64,000 bases of DNA from Cotesia glomerata (lineage: Eukaryota > Arthropoda > Insecta > Hymenoptera > Braconidae): NCBI RefSeq assembly GCF_020080835.1, contig NW_025401664.1:186001-250000 (forward strand), in the 5' to 3' direction. Positions 33,860 through 45,432 of this stretch are shown here, piece after piece. A model generated the notes under the pieces. That model was not told where the DNA came from. It saw only the letters and a list, made by a program, of their open reading frames with translations, and did not search any database. Numbering within the stretch: position 1 is the stretch's first letter; every line of letters starts with the position of its first letter. The position numbers and the translations under genes are program-made.

Positions 33860-34274
33860 ACCGGCGGCTTTTGTTGTGAATACCGATGGCTGCAAAAAAC
33901 CAGGACAGCACTGGGTTGCCATGTACGTCGATAGAAATGGAAGAGGTTGGTACTTCGACAGCTATGGATTGCCCCCGTATGTTCCTCAACACCTTAAAAG
34001 CCTCAAAAATAATTGTAGATGGTTCAGATACAACAGTAAACAACTGCAGCAAGAAGATTCGCAAGTGTGTGACCAATACTGTGTCATGTTTTTGCATTGC
34101 ATGTCTACTTATCCTTCACTTGATAAATTTTTATCTATCTTTGACGACAGACATGACAGAAACGACAAGATCGTCGAAGAATACTACAATACGTTTATGA
34201 ATGTAAAACAGAAAAAATATAGAATACCTTATGTAAAATGTAACATTATAAATAATATTCAAACATGTACTTAA
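33765..34274 (+). CDS. Adenain-like cysteine protease (Polinton B)
   Basis: 169 residues with a normal ATG, intact. Catalytic region: GQHWVAMYV (His), WYFDSYGLPP (Asp) and VCDQYCVMFLHC (Gln/Cys region). VYPADRIP near residue 20 matches the usual N-terminal segment. Virion maturation protease of the adenovirus/Polinton family (known). Unlike the protease of A and C it has its own start codon and follows the conserved unknown gene instead of a core gene. Confidence 0.85.
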   Translation: MNTVQVLKAIQYIPYHTISVYPADRIPKIWDKPAAFVVNTDGCKKPGQHWVAMYVDRNGRGWYFDSYGLPPYVPQHLKSLKNNCRWFRYNSKQLQQEDSQVCDQYCVMFLHCMSTYPSLDKFLSIFDDRHDRNDKIVEEYYNTFMNVKQKKYRIPYVKCNIINNIQTCT

Positions 34275-34410
34275 ATATTATACTTGCTTTATAACTGTAA
34301 CAATAAACTTAAAAAGCACAATATTTTAACACTTATATTAATTATTCAAACCCTCCTTAATTTGTATTATTCTTAAATTTAAGATAACATGAATTTAACA
34401 TAAGTTTATT

Positions 34411-34441
<31 letters not shown>

Positions 34442-36300
34442 GTAAAACTTCTGTTAAACACCACAACAACTATACAAAGCAACATTGGTAGATATGAGCA
34501 ACATTTTATTTCACAAACTGTCATTGTATACCTGTAGGTAATTAAATCTTTTATAAACCTGAGAGCTGTAAGTCAGATTATTATTATCTTATAGATAGCT
34601 GGTCATAATAATAAGTAATTACGGAGCTATGAATAGATCTCAAAGCATAATAAGCATGGATTCTTTTTTATCTGCCTGATAAAACACGGGGGTATTTCCG
34701 CAATTATATATATATTAAATTAGAAATTTCTAATTGTAAAATTAGAAATTATTAATAAAACAGTAAAAGGTAAGTATGATTTTAATTCACGTAAACTATA
34801 TATGAAATGGTACGTGTTTACAAGTCTCTGTAACACTGTTATATATATATATATATATATATGTGTTTGTGATTTCTACATTTTGGTGACTTCATTTTTT
34901 TTGCTAAATATGAAAAAAGATATTGCATTTTTCTCATGTATATGGAAATTTTTGATAAATAACATCATTTCTTACCGATAAAGAATTTTGTCATTTTGGT
35001 GACTTATATACATTTTTATATATAAATTGTATATAAGTCACCAAAATGATAAAAGCCTTTATCTATTAGAAATTATGTTATATATTAAAAATTTCCATAA
35101 ACATGAGGAAAACATAATATCTTTTTTGATATTTAGCAAAAAAAAAAAAATAAAGTCACCAAAATGTAGAAATTGTATGTATGTAGTAATTGTATGTATG
35201 CAACATATACAGTTTATATACAACATAAACAGTTTTCCATGCAAAAAATGTAGTAATTTTTCAACTTAAAATATAAATAAACTACAATGCAGTGAATAAA
35301 AGCTTGCAGAATTTGGCAACGACTATCACTCTACCTTTTTTGTTTATAACATTAAAAAGAATAAATGCAAAAAATAAATCTTTAATTTTTATTTTTTTTT
35401 TTCATAAATCTTTATTTAGTTCAGTCGTACAAATTTGAGTAGTATTTCGTTGAGTAGTACAAATTTTGTCTTTTAAATTAAAAACATTTTTTTGATTTTA
35501 TCAATATCATTTAATCTGTAAAATTTTCATGAAAAAAATTGGGCATCTTATAGTAATTTTTAATATGTACTTTAAGACATATTTCAAGTCTTAATAAAAA
35601 GTATGACGTTCTACTTTCACTCAAGTTAACAAATATTGGCGTGAAATACAAAAATATATTATTTTTAAATATAATAATATCGTCCAGATAGGAAAGCGTA
35701 AGTATTTCCTATCGGATTTTTTGAATGAAGAAGAAATTATTATCGTTGAATAGAAAATAAAATATCAGGATCTTAACTTGAAGATCAACTTTAAAAGTTA
35801 AAATATAAATTGCACATTGAATTGCAAGTTCAAAATGTGAATTCAAAAAAAGTCGATAACAGCATAAGAGTTATAAACATGTAACATTCACTTAAAAAAA
35901 TAAGTAATAGAGAATAATGAGTAGTATTCGTAGTAAAATATAAATTAAACTTTTAAGTTTATAATAGCTATAATAAATAGCTAAAAAGCTAGATTGCTAG
36001 CAATAATCTTATTATATCATTTTAGAGAATATTACGATTATAGTCTCTTTTTCTTTTTTTGTAATTTTTGTGCATATTGATTATGGATCAATAAGCGCAG
36101 TTGGGGTACAGATCTTTTAACACTTGGATTAACTTCTAAAAACTACGTCATGACTTCTGTAGTCGGAGTTTTCAAAAGTTTAATTAAATGGCCAAATGTT
36201 TTTAGAACAAGCGTCTTCTCCGTGCTTGACCATGATTCTTTCGTATTTATTCCCCTGCGTTTTGCTAGAAAATATCAAAAATAGTTGAGAAATTTGTGTT
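34275..36300. other. AT-rich non-coding stretch
   Basis: No gene seen. Holds poly-T (34411-34439), (AT)n (34842-34862) and a large imperfect palindrome (34873-35173). The rest, 35300-36300, shows nothing recognisable. Confidence 0.6.
34873..35173. repeat. ~300-bp palindrome (foldback element)
   Basis: Arms of about 140 bp: TTTCTACATTTTGGTGACTT reads inward on the left, and its complement AAGTCACCAAAATGTAGAAA closes the right (one or two gaps). The inner part also pairs: CATTTTGGTGACTTATATAC with GTATATAAGTCACCAAAATG. No ORF. A foldback MITE is likely. Confidence 0.8.
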
Positions 36301-36315
36301 AAAAAATCAGTTTAC

Positions 36316-36600
36316 TCATTTATCCAAGACAATTAAAAAACTCTTACCGGTTAATGCATCATCATAATAAGGCTTTGTTTTTGAAATTTTTGGAATTTCA
36401 TCAGCCCTTGAAGTTACGTCATCGAACTCTTCATCTGACATTTCAGGATCATCTAACTTGCGTGTTTTTGTTAAAAACTTTTTCATACGAGCCGTAACAG
36501 TAGAATTGTCTTGATCTGAATCAGAATTCGATTCTACGGTACGTTGGTCCACATTCACATCTAGAGAGACATCCATGTCTAAATTGTCATTTTCACTAGC
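36316..36600 (-). pseudogene. Presumed 3' exon of the Crypton-type gene
   Basis: Open acidic frame (SENDNLDMDVSLDV, EMSDEEFDDV) preceded by a good acceptor (TATATTTAACAG at 36601). Same strand and style as the exons upstream. Its place in the same gene is inferred from position and composition only. Confidence 0.4.
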
Positions 36601-36710
36601 TGTTAAATATAAAGTTTAGTCAATAGAAGTTTTCAATTTTATAATTAATGTGAATCATGCGAATCGATGAAAAATAAATATATACATTTATTGATCTATA
36701 TTTATTGTGC

Positions 36711-37335
36711 ACACAGAAAGAAAGGTCCACTTGAACCAAGAAAATATTTTTATTCCGAATTATTTTCTTGGGCGAATAAAAACTTTTTTTTTTGACACAA
36801 GAAATTTCATTTATTCCAACAAAATTAATTTCTTGCTTTAAGGAGTACGTATCTTGATCCAGGTCAATTTATTTAAGTCAAAAAAATTTTCTTGTTTTGA
36901 AAAAATTTCTCTCTTGCTCCAAAAAATTAAATATCTCGATGTAAATTTTTATTAACTAACATGTCAAATGGAAAGATCAAGTAATATTGAATCATTTTTT
37001 TTTCATTCAATATGTATAATTGTGCGCTAAAATAATCTAAAATGGGTATCAAATATTCAAGAGAAAAATTTTCTCGAGGTGAGAAAATTTTTTTCTTAGC
37101 AGAAGTAGGTGGCGCTGCTTCCCCAAAGTATCTAAAAGTCTTGATCAAATATAAAAAGTTTTTGTATCAAGTATTTATGATAATTTGAATTAAGAAAAAA
37201 TTACTTCCACCAAGAATAAAATTTCAAGAAAATTTTTACTTCGGCCAAGACAACTTCGGTCTTCCTTCGGGCACCCGAAAATTTACTTGAGCCAAGAATT
37301 TTGTTCTCGAGTCAAGAAATCTTTCTTTCTGTGTA
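36711..37335. mobile_element. MITE-like element, copy 2, with terminal inverted repeats
   Basis: Begins CACACAGAAAGAAAG and ends CTTTCTTTCTGTG, a 13-bp inverted repeat, and is related throughout its left part to 6596-7155. It lies beside, perhaps in an intron or the 3' part of, the tyrosine recombinase exon. No coding capacity. Confidence 0.7.
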
Positions 37336-37337
37336 TT

Positions 37338-38962
37338 AGCGCATATCAATTGAGATAATAAAAGTTGAAAAATATCATCAGATTGTTTCTGGGGCGTAGA
37401 CGAAGATGCAGAACGGTCTTGATCACGTTGCAGGACTCTTTTACCACCGGATGCTACATCTAGAATTTGGGAAACACCACAGACGTCCCGAGTTACTACA
37501 GTTTGTCTTTAGTGATCCCTGTGGATTTTCTCAGCATGACCCATGAAATTGGATACATCGTAAATTGGACATTCGTCAATTTTCAGCGTTGCAAAGTGTT
37601 TACGAAGACCTGTTGCTCGTATCCGTTCTGGATACTGTGCATCACATCTTTTACTATAATTCCTCATGAAAGCACATACTTCTAAATGGTAGTAATGCGT
37701 ACCGTCAAATCCTGGTAACGCAAAAATGAACAGGTTATCAGGGTGTATTTTAGCTGCACTACGATGAGCAAGAATTAAATCTATGAAACCACGCATACTG
37801 CTTGATAAAAGTAGTGGCACCTCTCGGCCTTTCTTCCCACCAAACTCAATGCGTAAGTACTCATCAACTAATTTTTTATCATTACTTGATAATCGGTCGT
37901 ACTCGTAAACTTTATTTGTTTTCTCAAACGTCTCAGCTCTTTTATAGTCATCGATAAGAATTCTCTCTAACTCACCTGGTCGTTTGCGAATAAATAATAA
38001 AATAAATATCAGTATGCATGGAGCTAATTTTTTCCAAGCACGATACGTAAAACCTTTAACCAACAACTCGATTGCTGAAGCAAGATTTTTTTCAACATAA
38101 TCTCGAAAGCAATTTATGTCACCCATAGTCGGAAGGAATTTCTGCTTGTATCTTTTTTGTTTTACTTGTGCGCTTCTGGCAAGAGTATTGATTCGTGTAG
38201 GAAACTCAACTTTGTGAACTTTAAGAATATACTCTACATTTTTAGCTTTGTCAAAGTCTAAACTTTTAATTAATTCTTTCTGATAGACCTTGGCTACTTT
38301 TGTAACCCATGTACCAGCCGTAGTAGCCGTCGATGAAGCTCTGCACTCACTTTTTTCGACACTCACGCCAACTATGTTTTGGATTGCTACAATCATGTTA
38401 TCATAAAGCATTGGGTCAATAATATCGGCAAATTTGTTCACATTTACAGGATTAGGTTTTTGATTAATTTTACCACCTTTGAATACAGCTTCATTGTACT
38501 TCATCACTTTCAACAATATACTGCCCAACATTTTGAAACGAGAGCGAATCATTTTATGCTGATGTTGGTTGGTATATCGCTCTGTCAAATCGTTAGCAAA
38601 GATTATTAGTAAAGGATCGTATCGTACAGCTTCAGAAATTTTATCATCGTTGTTAATCGCAAGAATTTTTCTCGTTAATTCATTAGCATTCTCATGTATT
38701 TGACCCATCATGATTTTTGATTTAACTAAATGTGAGCGATCGTCATAGTGATCTCGTTCTTGAGGACATTGGTGACGTTTAATATCTAGTCACCATCTGC
38801 CACATTTAGAACAAGGCTTATAATAAATAACATTTTCCACTGAACTTTTACGAGGTTGCCAACAGACGAGAAGTTTTCCTTTGTTAAAGTCTCTGTTGAG
38901 ATTGTAAATATTATTTCCACGCAGTCTTAATTTTTCAATCGCTGTTTTTCTTTCTACTGAAT
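37338..38962 (-). pseudogene. Crypton-type tyrosine recombinase, main exon
   Basis: Begins after an acceptor (TTATTACAG, AG at 38963-38964). A zinc-finger segment CSKCGRW-stop-LDIKRHQC contains TGA at 38790-38792. Then come an N-terminal core (MIRSRFKMLGSILLK) and the catalytic domain: IRKRPGELERILIDDY (first Arg), RATGLRKHFAT (His/Arg box) and FMGHAEKIHRDH. The codon where the nucleophilic tyrosine is expected is TAA (37509-37511); coding-like sequence RQTVVTRDVCGVSQILDVASGG follows in frame. Two stops, one removing the catalytic residue, make it inactive. Confidence 0.8.
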
Positions 38963-39660
38963 CTGTAATAACAGTTCTGGTTAATATACTCATTTACACA
39001 TACCAGAAATTATAATTTTAGCTTTATCAAACAACATGAATGCTTTTAAAAATTCAAGTTAATTTTTATGGACTCAGATAACTAAAATAGAAGTAGGTGC
39101 TAAATACTACCATCAAGAGTTTATATGACACACATCAAATTTGTTTTGTACAATATTAGAAGGTTTTAAAATTTAACAATTCTAGCAGTTTAATGACCAA
39201 TGCAAAATTATTTCGTTATTCTCAAATAATTTTCGTTAATACCTTAATTTACTCGAGAAGTACAATGGATTAACAGAATTATTGAACTATTTATAATATA
39301 AACCGAACATATTTTCTAATTAAGGAGTTTTTTTGAGCAAGTTGCTTATTTTGTAAAATAATATCTTAAATACTCTCATTGATCTTAAAATTTTTACAGT
39401 GAAACAAAATTCATCATTTTTTTTTTCGATTTCAATTTTTTTCAAATACTACAATATATTCAAACTTCTTAATTAAAACAAAATTTGTTTTATCATTTAT
39501 GATACAAATGCGTTCGCTACAAACATTTTGATTTTTTAATAATCTGTTATTCTTTTTGTATAAGTCTTATATACAATAACAAATGCTTAAAAAATAAGTA
39601 GAACTTCAAAAAGCACAATTATCTTTAAGATTCTTGAGACGTACATATAAATGAACTTAC

Positions 39661-39825
39661 TTTTTTTCATTGCGAGAAATTTTTTAACTTCTTTTTCGTT
39701 GCTATGAACATCTCTATAATGTCGACTTGGAACTGCTTTTAACTGAAGACAGAAACAGCAAAAAGTTTTTTTAGCTTTCTTTCCTGTTTCAGATACTTGT
39801 AACTCATTAAGATTGGGTGCTACTG
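39661..39825 (-). pseudogene. Crypton-type gene, C2H2 zinc-finger exon
   Basis: Flanked by acceptor CTAAAG (39826) and donor GTAAGT (39655-39660). Codes for FCCFCLQLKAVPSRHYRDVH, a C2H2 finger, then SNEKEVKKFLAMKK. Joining the donor to the acceptor at 38962 keeps the frame (codon AAT across the junction) and gives the fixed spacing expected between this finger and the recombinase core. The upstream junction with 40156 is also in frame. Confidence 0.7.
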
Positions 39826-40155
39826 CTTTAGATATAAGTTAAAATGAAAATTAAAAAAAAATCTTAGCTTTTATTATTTATTAGATATAATTTTTCAAGA
39901 GCATGAATTATTGCTATGCAACTTTAATTTTTATAAACACTTAACATAGATTTATGGAATTTGAAGTTCAAATTATGAAATTCTGCATGACATATTGCTA
40001 AAAAATACTTTATGATTGTCAGAAGAGTATCGATAATCGTTATAAAATTACAATTTGAATCTGTATTTGATACAAAGTATGGACAAATATATTCAGACAA
40101 GAAAAAAACGAGGCAATTCGAAATTGAATTATAAGTAATTACGTTGCCAACTTAC

Positions 40156-41514
40156 GGGAGTTATCGAATAATAATGGCTCTGAAACTTGTTCATCATCAA
40201 AAACTTCATTCTGTTTATCATTTGAGTCCATATCCAAATTACTGACTCGACTCTCGTCCAATTGAATGGATGACAGATTATAATCCAAATCTGCTGATGC
40301 ATCAAAATCGTGCCTCACTATGCTGTCTTTTCTTGAATCTTCAGGCTCCTCAAAATCATCTAATTCTTCAAGCTCACTAATATGAGAGTCACTGGATTCA
40401 GAATCATAATCTAAGTCTTCACTGTCACCGACTTCATAATTTGGGTCATTAGGGTCTTCGTCTAATTCATTGGGACATTGTTTATACTTGATAGAAAAAT
40501 TCTTGACTGAGTTATTTGATGTTGACGTTTCATCATCTCGCTTAATTATAGATGAAACTGTTTTATCTTGAAATCTACTATTCGAATTCATGTCTATTTC
40601 AGAATCTTTGTTATCAGGAGCAAAACAATCATTATTTTCACCTAATGTGGCTGTAGATGGCAATCATCTTCTAATGATGGGTAGAGAGCTATTCTTTCTT
40701 CATTATCATGTTCTATCGGACAATTCATTATAATAATAGGGATTTCGTCAATCGTTTCCAAAGTTAAAGGCTCAGTAAATTTCGTGATAAAACCATTATT
40801 AATTGGCAAAAAATTACCTTCAACAACTGATCTCACAAGTGGTTTCCTAATTTCTATAGCTTCAATTATACTTTCATTCTTAGTTTCACTGTCTGAAGAT
40901 ACATTGCATGTTGGTTCTAGACTTCGCTCATCATTTACACCAGTCATATTCACTTGATCTTTATTATTTTCATTTACATTTAAGAACCTTACCTATTTTT
41001 TGTTTTCATCTATTTTTCGATTGGTAAAATCGATCAAATTTTTAACTTTAGTATGAAGTTTTGTAGAGAATATTTGTAAATTTGTATTGATATCATTACA
41101 TTTATCATTTTTAAGATAATCGTTTATTGATTTATTAATATATTAATATATTAATTATATTAATCGACAATACGTTCTTTGAAGTATTAATATTACAAAT
41201 ACTAAATTTATCAGTATCCTCGTAAAATTTTTGTTTTAAGTGGGATGACGAACTATCTGTCCTGTTAGAAATCAAGTTTAACTCTGAACTATTCTCAGTT
41301 TTACAAGTTTCATCTTTCATAACAGCTTGATCAGTCAATGAAATTCTTAAAACTGCAGAATTTTTTATTTGAGTTAAATCAGAAACTTCATCAGATAAAA
41401 CTGTAGCTTTTAAATGAGTTGATGTACTGTTTTGTCTCATTCGTAAAATATAAACTTTAGGTAATTTGTACGATAGTTTTTGTGCTAATTTTAACAAATG
41501 TTCTCTTTGACCTA
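40156..41514 (-). pseudogene. Crypton-type gene, acidic N-terminal exons, frameshifted
   Basis: Serine- and acid-rich segments: 40156-40663 (DEDPNDPNYEVGDSEDLDYD, ELEELDDFEEPEDS), ending at donor CCC-GTAAGT, then a one-base frameshift near 40660, then 40663-40953, and a further piece up to an acceptor near 41515 (TTTCTTAG before GTCAAAGAG). A possible intron lies between 40980 and 41135. Low-complexity composition makes exon limits uncertain. Confidence 0.45.
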
Positions 41515-41897
41515 AGAAATAAAAAGAAATTAGTTAGATTTTTCTAAAATCATTAAAAAAGTTATGAATCCATTTATTATAAAAACTTCAGAAATTTAAA
41601 ATCAATTAAATGAATATTTATGCAACAAATATAACGTTGATTACTGTCAACAGATAATGCTACTAAATAACTTCTATCAGTGTTAGCTAAATGCTTAAAA
41701 AAATAATGGATATCTATTACATGAATATTTATTATCATTAAATGCTCCCAGTTATTTACATCTATGATAAATAATAATTATGATCATCAAAATAATAATT
41801 ACCATATCGCAAAATAGTTATAACTTGAAATTCATAACCTTTATATTTAACAAATAATACCTTTTTTTTACGTGTGACATTTCTGTGTGATGTCACC

Positions 41898-43754
41898 TGT
41901 AACAGGGAAAATCGAACTTTCCGGGGTCATTATCGACCCTATAATTGACACACAGTAGGTAAGGGCTTTCCCTTACCTTTCGATTTTTGACAAGAGTTTT
42001 GACTTGTCACCGGGCGTGTAAATTACAGGTCCCCACTACTGTCCCCGAGAATTAAAGCAGGACGGAACAATAGGAAAGTTCGAGAGCCTGAGTTCAAGGT
42101 TATAAAAGAGCCGACAAGAGAGTCATCGAGGCTTTTTCCCTTTTGGAAGCCAGTGGCCTTTTGCCTTTTAGATTAGTGACCTTTGTTTTTAGCCAGTTTA
42201 AATTAGTACAGTGCAGTTTTGGACGTCGATGATAAAGAGCAACGACGGAGCAATTTTTTTGTGTCGATTGGGATTGGACAAACTCTGACCGGAGGCCAGC
42301 AGCCTAGTTTGAGACGACGATACACCAAGCAGATGATCCCGCCAAGTTGGACTGGAGTAGCAGTCGTCGTTGGATAATAACAATAATTAAGTCCAGGTAT
42401 TTTCAATTATTTTAGACCAATTTTAATATTTAATTCGATTGAGAGGCTAAAATAATTGAGGTGAAACTTTGAAAAGATTTACTGTACTGTCTCGAATAGC
42501 CACTTTACATTAGTTGGTTTGATTTAAGTTATTTATTATCAAAGTCAATTAGTTAGTTTTGTCGCTGAACTTTTATATTAAAAATTAAATTTAATTGATT
42601 AATTATTAATTTATTGGTAAAAAATTTATAAGTAATTTATTATAGGCCTGTTGGCTATAATAAATTAATTTTAGTTAAGAATTTTCAAGACAAAAATTTG
42701 AATAAGAAATGAAAATGCGTAATTAACTAATGAAGATCATTCTAGAATGTTCTATAGTTGTAAATTTGGTTGAGACGCTTGAGAATTACAGTAGTTGAAT
42801 TTAAGAAATTGTGGTAAATTAAATTTAGGCCAGTGGGCTAAATTTAATTAATTTAGTTAATTTAGCGAATGTATTTATTGAGAAATTTAGTGAATTTAGA
42901 AAATGATTACTGAACTTGTTAAGAAAATTATATATTGAATTATATATTGAATTATATATTTAGTGGAGATGAAGAAATGAAATAAATCAGTGTGTTTAGT
43001 AGAATAAATTGATCGATAACTTTAGTAGAAAATTTGGTTAAGTAAGTTGAAAATGAATTTAGTTAAGAAGATGTATTAAAATCGAAGGTCGGAATTTTGT
43101 GTTGAGTAATTGTTAGGCGTAATTTTAGTAATTTTGGAGAATGCGAAGTTTTGAGATTCAGTTTTATTGGTAATTAAGATGTATGAATAATTTGAGAATT
43201 TTGGGAAATTAAGTTAACGTCCGGTGGATGATTTTATATAGAATTTAGTAAGGTTATATGGTATTCCGTCAGGTAGACGAGGTTGTTTTATGTTATATTA
43301 GTTCTTGTAGTTGAAATAAACTTTTGTTAATTATTGTCAAGTTAGTGTAGTTAATAATGAGTTCATTTAGTATAGATGCGTAATGGTCTATGATTAAAAA
43401 AGTTAGATGTGTAATGGCCTATGATTAAAAAGAGTTAGATGTTATTTAGTTTGTAAGATTTTGGCGAGTGCCTGCGTAGGTGAGAGGTTCTCAGGTTAAG
43501 TTAGTTTTAAGGAAAATATTGTTGATAAAATTTGTTAATTTTAAATTGTTCAATTTTAATAAATAATTTAATTGTTGTTATTAATAATTGTTCTCAGCAT
43601 TGATTTACAGCCTTCTCCCAGACTTCTCACGACCCGATCTTTCCCTTCTCATGCTACCCCGGTTTCTGAAACACCGTGTATAAAATTCCAGTGGCGCCCT
43701 TTTCAAAAGAGGAAAGGGGTGACCAATTGGACCGGGCTAACCACCCGCGTTACA
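41898..43754 (+). mobile_element. Solo LTR-like element, 1.86 kb, with 4-bp target duplication
   Basis: Starts TGTAACAGGG, ends CGTTACA, flanked by CACC on both sides (41894-41897 and 43755-43758). Same family as 8500-10396 by its ends, the TGGCGCCC motif (43692-43699) and layout, but strongly diverged inside. Contains a TATA box (TATAAAAG, about 42102) followed 30 bp on by a likely start region (AGTCATCGAGG), and AATAAA near 43557. Confidence 0.8.
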
Positions 43755-44934
43755 CACCAAATATTTACCTTTTTTGGTTACAACTAAACAATACATTTTT
43801 TTCCAATTTCAGTTATATATCTTGATAATATCAAAACGTAAATAATATTAAAATAATGCGATTATTTGAAGCTTCTTATAAAACAAACACAGCAAATCAG
43901 TACAATCTTTCAGCAAAATAGGAGATTAATCAAATGCTTATAATAAATGATTCGTAATTCTGTCCACAGAAACTTATAAGTTTCACTGGATGTAACGAAA
44001 AAGCGTGAATTAAATATGATTGCTTTGATATCGTTCTTATACGTATCTTGCTCAACAAAGGTCAGAATAGATCTTATAAAATCAACCGTTGATTATCAAC
44101 GTGGCAATCCTCAACTCTTAGAAAAGAAAAAGATGGTTGATTTAATTCACCTACTTGGCCACCATGTGTCACTTGTGTTGCGTGAACATGTTGAAAATTA
44201 TTATTATTGTTAGTAATTTTTTTTAACTTTTACAAATTTTTTTTAATACTAAAATTACTATTTTAAATATATACAAAAAAGTTGAACTTGTAATTGTGTA
44301 TAAATATTTAGCTTATTAAAATAAAATATTATTGCACGCATATACAACAAAGGTGGCGTGACAGTCTTATTTTCTGTCAAAACTGCATAGCTTTAACAAA
44401 AAAAATGTTTAAAAATTTAAAAATGTTTTTAAAATTAGATAAATATATTTAGAACTTTAATACATCTAGAAAAACTATAGGAATTAGGAAATTCTCAAAA
44501 AAAAAAAAAAAAAAAAACTAAAAAGACTGTTAAACTTGCATACCTCTAATTCACATACCTCTAATTTACAGTAATGTTTGTGAATATAGATATACGAATA
44601 CATAGAGGGATCATATACTGGTACGTGATCATTTATTGGGGCTTTTACCTTAGTCAACTATTATACACATAATATCCCGAGAAAAAATTTTTCTATATAA
44701 TCGTATATAATTGTATATAATCATACATGATTGTATATGATTATATATGAAATCACATAGATAATTATATACAATTATATATAATAATATATAATCATAC
44801 ATGATTATATATGGAATTGTATATGAGGTTATATATAATCATATATAATTATATATGACTATGGAGCATATATAATTATATATGTATATGGAGCAAAATA
44901 CAACCATGCAGAGTAGATGAGTTAGGGGAGTGCC
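43755..44934. other. AT-rich stretch left of Polinton C
   Basis: No gene supported. It contains poly-A (44498-44517) and a degenerate minisatellite of ATATAATCATATATGATT-like units (44690-44890). Confidence 0.6.
44690..44890. repeat. Degenerate ATATAAT/ATATGAT minisatellite
   Basis: Roughly 12-bp units such as GTATATAATCAT and ATATATAATTAT repeated about 15 times just outside the Polinton C terminus. Confidence 0.75.
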
Positions 44935-45059
44935 GCTCCGTCGGTAAAACAGATTTGTGGGTTCGTGTCCATGCTAAGGATATGGTCGGCCTGTTTTACC
45001 GACAGTTTGTGGATATGGGCGACCTGTTTTTACCGACGCGGATATGGTGGAGGGTTTTT

Positions 45060-45252
45060 GTAGGTGGCGCTGGTGGTGAATTCTGTGATTTGAATCTATC
45101 CGCCATTTTCCCGCCATTTTAAATCCGCCATTTTCCCGCCATTTGGTGGTTGCTATCCGCCATTTTGATTGTGAATCTGGTGGCTGACATTTTGAATCTA
45201 ATTTCCGCCATTTTGATTGTGAATCAGCCATTTTGAATCTAATTTCCGCCAT
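45060..45252. repeat. Subterminal CCGCCATTTTGATTGTGAAT repeats
   Basis: Many copies of CGCCATTTT and CCATTTTGATTGTGAAT in the outer part of the left terminal repeat, extending into 45253-45370. The right-hand counterpart falls mostly in the gap. ORFs reading through are chance. Confidence 0.8.
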
Positions 45253-45432
45253 TTTGATTGTGAATTAGCCATTTTGAATCTAATTTCCGCCATTTTTAAT
45301 CAGCCATCTGGTGGCTGCTATCTGAATCGGTGGCCACCATTTTGATTGTGAATCCGCCATTTTGTTAAAAAATGCACCTGTGATCTCAGCGTCAACTATT
45401 GTTGCTTAGATCACAGGTGCATTTCATTGTTT
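45253..45432 (+). repeat. Left terminal inverted repeat, comparable 180 bp
   Basis: Identical, by eye, to the reverse complement of 60837-61016. Its inner end is a hairpin: AAATGCACCTGTGATCT pairs with AGATCACAGGTGCATTT (45370-45424), with a loop of about 20 nt. The true terminal repeat is longer than the 180 bp shown, since the right copy is cut by the gap. Confidence 0.9.

Larger units (their letters stand above)
29010..34274 (+). mobile_element. Polinton B, partial element of a different lineage
   Basis: Block of colinear plus-strand genes: integrase, penton, basic core protein, major capsid protein, conserved unknown and protease. The proteins are only distantly related to those of A and C, there is no PLA2 domain, and the arrangement differs. 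Polymerase, ATPase and terminal repeats are not in the window. In-frame stops in the integrase and capsid and a frameshift in the unknown gene show decay. Confidence 0.85.

Noticed and set aside
44016..44213. 65-aa ORF in AT-rich DNA
   Set aside because: Has a plausible-looking sequence but no homolog here, no promoter and no splice partners.
44974..45252. 92-aa ORF rich in SKWR repeats
   Set aside because: Product of the subterminal CCGCCATTTTGATTG repeats of the Polinton.
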